Shown: positions 18,200-23,504 of the stretch, piece after piece
Layout: each line of letters begins with the position of its first letter
Numbering within the stretch: position 1 is the stretch's first letter
Source of the DNA: Jeongeupia wiesaeckerbachi
GTDB taxonomy: Bacteria; Pseudomonadota; Gammaproteobacteria; Burkholderiales; Chitinibacteraceae
NCBI RefSeq assembly: GCF_050916355.1
Contig: NZ_CP136946.1
Span: 2,666,001 to 2,730,000 of the forward strand
Direction: 5' to 3'
DNA: 64,000 nucleotides
The notes under the pieces: generated by a model
Seen by the model: the letters and a program-made list of their open reading frames with translations, nothing else
What the model was told of the DNA's origin: nothing
Database searches by the model: none
Translations under genes and position numbers: made by a program

Positions 18200-18295
18200 C
18201 CCTAACGTTGGAAGTAACCTGCCGCCGGAGTTGCGCAGCAACGGAGGGAACCCAAAGCGTAGCTTTGGGCAGTCAGGTTGACTGAAAGGTTAGGC
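18200..18295 (-). repeat. attC site of cassette C8 (longest, 96 bp)
   Basis: A 96-bp palindrome with two inner stems, GTTGCGCAGCAAC and CCCAAAGCGTAGCTTTGGG. The R'' core GTTAGGC matches the start core of C8. Confidence 0.93.
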
Positions 18296-18297
18296 AT

Positions 18298-18675
18298 TTA
18301 TTTCTTTATAAAATTTTCAATGTCGTTTGGTTTGCGAGGACCATCGGTAAGCCATTCAACCCGCCATTCAGTTATTCGCTCGCCTTTTTCGTGAATGTAT
18401 TGACCGTCTTGAGGCTCATCAATCCATTCTAGTTGCCGGACTAAGACTAATGGCTCTTCCGCACCCTCTGTGCTTTGTGAGAGTGCCAGGGCTTCATCGT
18501 AAGTAGCGAATGCATAGAAATAGTCACCGCCGTCATGGTGATCTGGTGAACCTTTTTCGGGGTGGCACCAAACGCGATATTCCAATACATGATCATAAAA
18601 GTACCCGCCGCCAGACTTGGTCAGCGCTGGGTATTCGCCTACTTGTGTGGGATCTATAGCAGGTGGAAATCTCAT
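18298..18675 (-). CDS. Cassette C8: conserved hypothetical protein
   Basis: A 125-residue soluble protein (MRFPPAIDPTQVGEYPALTK) with many aromatic residues. The stretches YRVWCHPEKGSPDHHDGGDYFYAFATYDEAL and VLVRQLEWIDEPQDGQYIHEKGE recall small proteins repeatedly met in integron cassettes, sometimes next to acetyltransferases. No catalytic motif is obvious. A role cannot be given. Confidence 0.7.
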   Translation of the reverse strand: MRFPPAIDPTQVGEYPALTKSGGGYFYDHVLEYRVWCHPEKGSPDHHDGGDYFYAFATYDEALALSQSTEGAEEPLVLVRQLEWIDEPQDGQYIHEKGERITEWRVEWLTDGPRKPNDIENFIKK

Positions 18676-18680
18676 GAAAT

Positions 18681-18752
18681 GCCTAACGTTAGACGTAACC
18701 GGACGCTGCAGCGCGCAGCGATGCGGCGGTCAGGTTGACGGAATTGTTGGGC
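18681..18752 (-). repeat. attC site of cassette C7
   Basis: A 72-bp palindrome with a variant R'' core GTTGGGC that matches the unusual start core of C7 (GTTGGGC) exactly. Confidence 0.93.
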
Positions 18753-18758
18753 AATAGA

Positions 18759-19004
18759 TTACTCATTCGGATACTCGATATAGTTGACGTCGATTCGTTC
18801 CTTGTACTTCGCGATCGACGCTTCGAGAACGTCAAACTCAACCTCTTTCGCGAACAACCTCATGCAGGTTCTTCGCTCGGTGTCGTCCCTGAAGATTTCC
18901 ATAACGAGTTCGCCATCGATATAGGTTTCCAGACCAATTCCATCTCTCGGATTGACGTCACTCGCTACAAGGTAAGTGATTTTTCTTTCTGCGTGAATTG
19001 CCAT
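18759..19004 (-). CDS. Cassette C7: small acidic hypothetical protein
   Basis: An 81-residue protein (MAIHAERKITYLVASDVNPR) with an alternating strand pattern (GLETYIDGELVMEIFRDD) and a helix (FDVLEASIAKYKERID), ending VNYIEYPNE. The size and pattern would suit an immunity-type or small regulatory protein, but no partner is nearby. No family recognised. Confidence 0.65.
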   Translation of the reverse strand: MAIHAERKITYLVASDVNPRDGIGLETYIDGELVMEIFRDDTERRTCMRLFAKEVEFDVLEASIAKYKERIDVNYIEYPNE

Positions 19005-19014
19005 AGCTTAGCCG

Positions 19015-19073
19015 GCCCAACGTTGGAAATAACCGGACGCCGAAGGCGGTCCGGGTTGATTGACGGGTTAGGG
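19015..19073 (-). repeat. attC site of cassette C6
   Basis: A 59-bp palindrome (GGACGCCGAAGGCGGTCC), nearly identical to the attC of C2. The R'' core GTTAGGG differs at the last base from the C6 start core GTTAGGC. Confidence 0.93.
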
Positions 19074-19087
19074 GTTGTTCGGGTTGT

Positions 19088-19336
19088 TCAGCTGATTGTT
19101 ATTTTTGTTTTTGAGCTAAAAATTTTGTCAATGGGTCCTTTCTTTCCTTCAATGCAACTTTGAATGTGCATCATAAAGGCTGCAGGGTTATTAGATTGAT
19201 CTGAGCTATTTTTGATATTTGCATTGTATTCTTCTGTGCACTGATTGGCATATTTACTTACGTCTCTCTGTACGGAACAAGATGCTCCCAAATAAGTTAG
19301 GAAAATTATTGCTACGTATTTTATATATTTAAGCAT
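19088..19336 (-). CDS. Cassette C6: small putative lipoprotein
   Basis: An 82-residue protein with a lipoprotein signal (MLKYIKYVAIIFLTYLGASC; acylated Cys near residue 20) and a short mature part containing two more cysteines (YANQCTEEYN and IQSCIEGKKG), which could form a disulfide. The DNA is strikingly AT-rich. Function unknown. Confidence 0.7.
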   Translation of the reverse strand: MLKYIKYVAIIFLTYLGASCSVQRDVSKYANQCTEEYNANIKNSSDQSNNPAAFMMHIQSCIEGKKGPIDKIFSSKTKITIS

Positions 19337-19390
19337 TTTGTGAGATTTATTTTGTTTGAATAAGTTGGGTGTGATCGTGCTATTAAATTG

Positions 19391-19450
19391 GCCTAACGTT
19401 GGAAATAATTGGCCGGCTTTAGCTGGTCCGGGTTGATCGAGGTGTTAGGG
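19391..19450 (-). repeat. attC site of cassette C5
   Basis: A 60-bp palindrome of the common type with a few stem mismatches. The R'' core GTTAGGG matches the start core of C5. Confidence 0.94.
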
Positions 19451-19759
19451 ACGACTGTTTATTTGTGAGAGGCATATGTTGTTAGCAGGATTTAAATCAT
19501 CTTTGAATGCTCGGTCGGCGCTGCCATCCATGCGAGAATCAAGCTCGTTAGGGTTGTACCTCTTACTCGCCTCTTTAAGAAGACATGAACAAAATTTTTG
19601 CGCGATTTCGGATGGCATATTTTTCCTATTTTCCAGACGCCTTGTACATTTCTCTTTAAACGAAATCGCTGCTTCCACTTGAGATTTTTCTGCAGCCGGC
19701 CCACAAGCGGCAAGCAATAGTGCAGTAGAAATGAAAAGCGCATGAACTGCAAAATGCAT
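19445..19759 (-). CDS. Cassette C5: small lipoprotein with cysteines
   Basis: A 104-residue protein with a good lipobox (MHFAVHALFISTALLLAACG; Cys19). The mature part has ISFKEKCTRRLENR, KFCSCLLKEASKRY and NNICLSQ, giving four cysteines suited to two disulfides. The arrangement resembles the C6 product loosely. The stop codon sits in the attC R'' box. Confidence 0.72.
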   Translation of the reverse strand: MHFAVHALFISTALLLAACGPAAEKSQVEAAISFKEKCTRRLENRKNMPSEIAQKFCSCLLKEASKRYNPNELDSRMDGSADRAFKDDLNPANNICLSQINSRP

Positions 19760-19792
19760 ATTTTTTCCTGTGAGAAAATAGGAGTAGATAGC

Positions 19793-19858
19793 CCCTAACG
19801 TAGAGTTGAGCGGGTTGCGCGGCTGTTTGCGCAGCTCCGCTCGAACGCCGGGTTAGAC
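19793..19858 (-). repeat. attC site of cassette C4
   Basis: A 66-bp palindrome with stem GTTGCGCGGCTGTTTGCGCAGC. The R'' core GTTAGAC matches the start core of C4 exactly. Confidence 0.92.
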
Positions 19859-19877
19859 CTCATCGCCCACGCTCGCT

Positions 19878-20585
19878 TTACTTGGCTTGAGATGCCTTAT
19901 GACGCTGCATATGATTTTCAACTTCCGTGCAGCTTCCATGGTACGGCACGATTCGTTCCGCAGCATCACTATCGAATATCGAACGCCAAGGATCTGACTC
20001 GGGGTATGTGATTAGCCGTCCCATATCCATGGGATCAGCGCGACTTGGGCCTGCACCCAAAATTGCCTGATCCGCAATCGTCGTTAGATCGCTATCACGG
20101 TCGAACAAAATGTAGCCTAACGAGCTTTCGCCTTTATAAGCTTCTGGTCTCGGGCGCTGCATCTTAAATATTGACGATTTCTTTCCTTTCTCGGCCACTT
20201 TTGGAACCACTCGTTGAGGCTTCCCATCGGGGAAAATGATCATTCCATTCACGTATGCCTGCAGTAGCTTTCCGGCTTGATCGTAGTCTGTGGAGATATT
20301 CCATCGCCAGATGTAGTAATTGCACAGATTGATATCGTATATGTACTTCTCAACACCAGGTTCCACCGGGTGAGTCTTCAATGTAGCTTGACCTTGCGTG
20401 ACAAACACAGTTCTCAAACCCTGGCGTGGCGTGTTCAATGGAAAGTGATCACGCACAAAATTACGCATTTCATCCAAAGTTTTAACGGATTCAAATCTGA
20501 AATTCGAGTCCGACTTTTCCGCGGCGAATACATTGAATGAAACAAACGCCAATGCTATAGAAATGATGCTAGAAAGTATTGTCAT
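19878..20585 (-). CDS. Cassette C4: exported hypothetical protein
   Basis: The largest cassette product: 235 residues with a signal peptide (MTILSSIISIALAFVSFNVFA). The mature protein has FVRDHFPLNTPRQGLRTVFVTQG near its start, a Trp/Tyr patch (LCNYYIWRWNISTDYD) and SLGYILFDRDSDL. I recognise no enzyme motif. Its periplasmic location is well supported; the function is unknown. Confidence 0.75.
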   Translation of the reverse strand: MTILSSIISIALAFVSFNVFAAEKSDSNFRFESVKTLDEMRNFVRDHFPLNTPRQGLRTVFVTQGQATLKTHPVEPGVEKYIYDINLCNYYIWRWNISTDYDQAGKLLQAYVNGMIIFPDGKPQRVVPKVAEKGKKSSIFKMQRPRPEAYKGESSLGYILFDRDSDLTTIADQAILGAGPSRADPMDMGRLITYPESDPWRSIFDSDAAERIVPYHGSCTEVENHMQRHKASQAK

Positions 20586-20634
20586 CTGGAAATATTTCTT
20601 TGTAGAGGCGATGAATTGATGCGGGCACTGTAAG

Positions 20635-20724
20635 GTCTAACGTAGAGGTGAGGGGCAGCCGGAGCGAAGCGGAGGGAGCCACAAGCGCAGCTTGTGGCTG
20701 TCCCTCTCGACCGCCGGGTTAGCC
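20635..20724 (-). repeat. attC site of cassette C3 (long form)
   Basis: A 90-bp palindrome with inner stem CCACAAGCGCAGCTTGTGG, related to the C12 attC. The R'' core GTTAGCC matches the start core of C3. Confidence 0.93.
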
Positions 20725-20731
20725 GTTTTGC

Positions 20732-21175
20732 TCACTCCAAGCAAAGCAGCTCTGCCTGAAGGATAGAAAGCAAAGCACTTTCTTCGATTTCAATCTCCTC
20801 GAATTCACGACAAACAACCTCCAGCATTACGTCCTTGAAACAAGCGATGTAGTGCTGGCGATCAGCGTACATGGAGTCTTGGTGGCGGGGATGAACTCTA
20901 TTGGCGGTGATCATTTCTTGCACCCACGGCGAATTTTCGACTTGGTACAAGCCGTACCAAGTCAATCCGAACTTCGTGAGCGGATGACTTCCTCGCGCTT
21001 CGTCGTTTGGTCCGCCGTACTTGAATGAGCTAAATCTAAATTTCAAGGCACTGACTGAGGTACCTACTTTCTCTAGGAGAAGGTAGAGATCGCCTTGTGT
21101 TGCAAGGACGAAATTCTCGTACTGAAACGAATAGTCTTTTTTCAACTTAACTTCGCGGACGACGGGTGCATTCAT
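20732..21175 (-). CDS. Cassette C3: conserved soluble hypothetical protein
   Basis: A 147-residue soluble protein (MNAPVVREVKLKKDYSFQYE). The block FKYGGPNDEARGSHPLTKFGL followed by WYGLYQVENSPWVQEM and ANRVHPRH is a conserved pattern I associate with a small family of unknown function. The C-terminus is acidic (FEEIEIEESALLSIL). No export signal. Confidence 0.72.
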   Translation of the reverse strand: MNAPVVREVKLKKDYSFQYENFVLATQGDLYLLLEKVGTSVSALKFRFSSFKYGGPNDEARGSHPLTKFGLTWYGLYQVENSPWVQEMITANRVHPRHQDSMYADRQHYIACFKDVMLEVVCREFEEIEIEESALLSILQAELLCLE

Positions 21176-21189
21176 GAGCTGAAGAAAAC

Positions 21190-21248
21190 GGCTAACGTTG
21201 AAAATAACCGGACGCCGAAGGCGGTCCGGGTTGATTGAAGTGTTAGGC
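21190..21248 (-). repeat. attC site of cassette C2
   Basis: A 59-bp palindrome (GGACGCCGAAGGCGGTCC), near-twin of the C6 attC. The R'' core GTTAGGC matches the start core of C2. Confidence 0.95.
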
Positions 21249-21258
21249 CCGCATCAAA

Positions 21259-21630
21259 TTATTGATAAACAGCATAACAGTTATATATTTTTGGCTGAGC
21301 CCTGATAAAACCTTCCGCTGCTCTTACATCTTCTTCTGTGCCATGAGGTAGTTCAACTTTGTTTGAGGCTATGAGCTTTATCTTTGCCGCCATGTGGCGG
21401 CAAATTGTTTTGTTGAATGACTCATTGTCGTTACTGTTCTTTTCATTTGATAGCGTCAACAACGCTCTGAGATTAAGGCTTTCGATTTTTATTAGCTGCG
21501 AATTAGTTAACTCTGTTATAGCAACTAACGACTCTTGTGCCTTAGGAATAAAAGTCTGTTTGCAGAAAAAATAACCTAAGCTAAAACCTGAAATAAAGAC
21601 CGCAATAAAAATTGAAATTCTTCTTATCAT
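21259..21630 (-). CDS. Cassette C2: membrane-anchored hypothetical protein
   Basis: A 123-residue protein with an N-terminal anchor (ISIFIAVFISGFSLGYFFC) and a mostly helical extracytoplasmic part (ESLVAITELTNSQLIKIESL), ending FIRAQPKIYNCYAVYQ. It is AT-rich. Function unknown. Confidence 0.68.
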   Translation of the reverse strand: MIRRISIFIAVFISGFSLGYFFCKQTFIPKAQESLVAITELTNSQLIKIESLNLRALLTLSNEKNSNDNESFNKTICRHMAAKIKLIASNKVELPHGTEEDVRAAEGFIRAQPKIYNCYAVYQ

Positions 21631-21655
21631 GTGGCACCGATGTCCGCGAGTTTGA

Positions 21656-21715
21656 GCCTAACGTTTGAATTAACGGGCGGGCGGAAGCCCGTCCCGGTTG
21701 AATGAAGTGTTAGGC
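21656..21715 (-). repeat. attC site of cassette C1
   Basis: A 60-bp palindrome of the common type (GGCGGGCGGAAGCCCGTCC). The R'' core GTTAGGC matches the attI-proximal start core of C1. Confidence 0.95.
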
Positions 21716-22125
21716 CTGCCCGCGATGAAGCCATATGCCGCAGCCACGGAAAGACCAAAGCCTGCCCCCCAAAGCGCAGGGAGAAGCCGAGAGGTAACTG
21801 TGATGCCGTGACCTGTGAGCGGGGAGCCAAGCAATAGTGTAAGGCCAATAATAAACATAACACCGACCACGCCACCAAAGGCTGCGCCAGCCAAGAGAAG
21901 ATTGATCTTATTTAGCTTGCCTCGACCGCGCAACGCGCAAATAGTAGGCAAGCCAATAGAAAAGAAAGCGGCATAACTAACGAAAGCTGAAACTGCAACG
22001 AGTAAGGGTAGCTCATAGTGAAATGGCCAAGAACCCGTCAGAAAAACAGGTATGGTAATAATTAGCGCGGTAGGTACCAAGGGCGCGGTTAGCATTGCGA
22101 AAAGTTGGCGAGTTGCAGCGGTCAC
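21670..22125 (-). CDS. Cassette C1: four-helix membrane protein
   Basis: The attI-proximal cassette, expected to be the best expressed from any integron promoter. The 151-residue frame starts at a GTG only 5 bp from the attI core; an ATG at residue 11 is an alternative. Helices: LVPTALIITIPVFLTG, LLVAVSAFVSYAAFFSIGL, INLLLAGAAFGGVVGVMFIIGLTLLL and LLPALWGAGFGLSVAAAYGFIAG. The last 14 residues (PNTSFNRDGLPPAR) are encoded by the attC. Function unknown. Confidence 0.72.
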   Translation of the reverse strand: MTAATRQLFAMLTAPLVPTALIITIPVFLTGSWPFHYELPLLVAVSAFVSYAAFFSIGLPTICALRGRGKLNKINLLLAGAAFGGVVGVMFIIGLTLLLGSPLTGHGITVTSRLLPALWGAGFGLSVAAAYGFIAGRPNTSFNRDGLPPAR

Positions 22126-22129
22126 AATG

Positions 22130-22253
22130 GCCTAACTGTAATTAGACACCCTAAAAGGTGTCTTGTTTTGCACCATGTGGCGCACTAAATCCCTGCGCGC
22201 GCCTGCAAGCCGCACGGTGCCCGCCTATAACGCTGTTAGTGCCCCCTAACAGT
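22130..22253 (-). other. attI recombination site region
   Basis: The region between the first cassette core (GTTAGGC on the minus strand, 22130-22136) and the integrase ATG at 22254 should hold attI. It contains two hairpins: AGACACC/GGTGTCT at 22144-22163, followed on the plus strand by TGTTTT, and CTGTTAG/CTAACAG at 22233-22252 directly before the intI ATG. A TATAAC at 22226-22231 could be the -10 element of the integrase promoter. Confidence 0.75.
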
Positions 22254-22899
22254 ATGGACAAACACACCATGGCGGACGTTGCTGCGGCACCGCGGCTGCT
22301 CGATCAGGTTCGGGATCGCATCCGGGTCAAGCATTTCAGCTTGCGCACAGAGCAAGTTTACCTCGGCTGGATTCGGCGATATATCCTGTTTCACGGTAAG
22401 CGTCATCCGCGCGACATGGGCAAGGCCGAGATCGAGGCGTTTCTGAGCCATCTTGCGGTCGATCGCAACGTCACTGCATCGACGCAGAATCAGGCCAAGG
22501 CGGCCTTGCTGTTTTTGTATCGCGAGGTGCTGGCGCTGGAATTGCCTTGGCTGGCCGATATCACGCAGGCCAAGGCGTCGTCGCGCTTGCCGGTGGTGCT
22601 GACGGGCGGAAACGCGGGCGGTGCTGGATAGGCTGGAAGGAACGTGGGCGCTGGTCGCACGCTTGTTGTATGGCAGTGGCTTGCGCTTGCTGGAGGCATT
22701 GCGCTTGCGCATCAAGGATGTCGATTTTGCCCGGGGCGAAATCATCGTGCGCGAGGGCAAGGGCTTCAAGGACCGGGTGACGATGTTGCCGCAATCGGTC
22801 ATTGAGCCGCTGAAGCTGCAAATGGCAAAGGTGCACGACTTGCACGCGCTGGACCTGGCCGCCGGCTTTGGCGAGGTGTATTTGCCGTATGCACTGGCG
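22254..22899 (+). pseudogene. intI: Integron integrase, frameshifted and truncated
   Basis: The N-terminal half (RLLDQVRDRIRVKHFSLRTE, then YLGWIRRYILFHGKRHP) is the SAM-like domain of an IntI tyrosine recombinase. The frame breaks near 22605-22620: the expected GGE-V-R-A-VLDRLEG becomes GGNAGGAG-stop, consistent with a one-base deletion. The other frame continues VLDRLEGTWALVARLLYGSG-LRLLEALRLRIKDVDF with the first catalytic arginine and the IntI-specific segment up to VYLPYALA, where homology stops. The HxxR region and the nucleophilic tyrosine are missing. It cannot make an active integrase. Confidence 0.93.
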
Positions 22900-23113
22900 T
22901 CTGCTTGCGCCGACGCAGGCCGTCGAGCACGCCCCAGCCGTCGAGCACCGGCAGCATCACGTCGAGGATCACCAGATCGAAGTCGTCCTCAAGCGCTTTG
23001 TGCAGCCCGTCGATGCCGTTTACCGCAATGTCGACCGCGTAGCCGCTCTCGCTCAGCCCCTGTTTCAGATAGCCCGCAGTCTTGGCTTCGTCCTCGACGA
23101 TCAGTATTCGCAC
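22892..23113 (-). pseudogene. Copper-type response regulator, N-terminal fragment
   Basis: The first 74 residues of an OmpR-type receiver (MRILIVEDEAKTAGYLKQGL ... DLVILDVMLPVLDGW) with the phospho-acceptor Asp51. Beyond RRRKQTPV the sequence ceases to match, and it runs into the 3' end of the broken integrase gene. The rest of the receiver, the DNA-binding domain and any sensor kinase gene are absent. The KTAGYLKQGLSESGYAVD pattern is that of CusR/CopR-like heavy-metal regulators, which fits the adjacent divergent copper operon. Confidence 0.9.
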
Positions 23114-23164
23114 CGCGTTCCTCCTTGTTCAGACCGCCATTCTAAGCCGGTGCACAGGCGCGGA

Positions 23165-23192
23165 CCGCAGATGACGGTTTCGTCATCTGCGG
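23165..23192. promoter_or_regulatory. Perfect 28-bp palindrome, putative CusR/CopR operator
   Basis: Two 12-bp arms, CCGCAGATGACG and CGTCATCTGCGG, surround GTTT. The inner ATGAC...GTCAT is like the inverted repeats bound by CusR/CopR-type regulators. It lies between the broken response-regulator gene and the divergent copper operon, where such an operator is expected. There is no T-run, so a terminator is unlikely. Confidence 0.65.
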
Positions 23193-23258
23193 GTAATCCG
23201 GCCGCCCGGTACGGCTGACCATACTCGGCTTATTCAAGTGTCGGACCGGGATGAGGAC

Positions 23259-23504
23259 ATGGTAAAGCTGGTGCTGCTGGCGATGGCGATCTCGCCATGG
23301 GTACATGCAGACGAGACGGCGCTGACCGCGCTGCCGTTCGAGTCGGCGTTCGCGACCTATCAGGCCTACAAGGACGAAGCGATCGGCGACTGGCGGGAGG
23401 CCAACCGGGTTGTCGACCACGTTGGTGGCTGGCGCGTCTATGCGAAAGAGGCAAGGCAGGCCGATGAGGCCGATGCGCACGCCGGCCACGGAGGCCGGCC
23501 ATGA
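23259..23504 (+). CDS. Small exported protein of the copper operon
   Basis: An 81-residue protein from the ATG at 23259 (GATGAGGA ribosome binding site). It has a signal peptide (MVKLVLLAMAISPWVHA), a body containing FESAFATYQAYKDEAIGDWREANRVVDHVGGW, and a short His-containing tail (ADAHAGHGG) that could bind metal. Small proteins of this kind often precede TolC and multicopper oxidase genes in copper clusters. The stop overlaps the start of the next gene (ATGA). Confidence 0.7.
   Translation: MVKLVLLAMAISPWVHADETALTALPFESAFATYQAYKDEAIGDWREANRVVDHVGGWRVYAKEARQADEADAHAGHGGRP

Larger units (their letters stand above)
13599..22899 (-). mobile_element. Chromosomal integron with 19 cassettes and a dead integrase
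   Basis: Nineteen imperfect palindromes of 59-96 bp, each bounded by RYYYAAC and GTTRRRY cores, separate 19 short reading frames that all lie on the minus strand and are all transcribed away from attI. The integrase gene lies at the right end on the plus strand, in the classical divergent layout. Cassettes are clearly AT-richer than the flanking chromosome. The integrase is frameshifted and truncated (22254-22899), so the array should not move without an integrase in trans. I number cassettes C1 (next to attI) to C19 (next to cusA). Confidence 0.95.

Noticed and set aside
18735..19163. Plus-strand open frame of 142 codons across the array
   Set aside because: It runs through an attC site and two minus-strand cassettes and is antisense to them; its protein shows no recognisable pattern.
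13599..21715. CRISPR-like regularly spaced repeats
   Set aside because: The repeats are 59-96-bp palindromes that vary in sequence, and the intervals of about 270-780 bp hold reading frames. Core sites and the intI remnant identify attC sites.
22233..22252. LexA box before intI
   Set aside because: The sequence is CTGT-N12-ACAG. LexA boxes of the E. coli type need CTGT-N8-ACAG, so the spacing is wrong.
22799..22891. C-terminal part of the response-regulator frame
   Set aside because: Downstream of residue 74 the frame continues on the antisense of intI (HTANTPRQSRRPG...), with no receiver or DNA-binding similarity.
22621..23145. Second half of intI read as an independent gene
   Set aside because: It begins at an internal GTG inside integrase homology, lacks the N-terminal domain, and after LPYALA runs into antisense response-regulator sequence.
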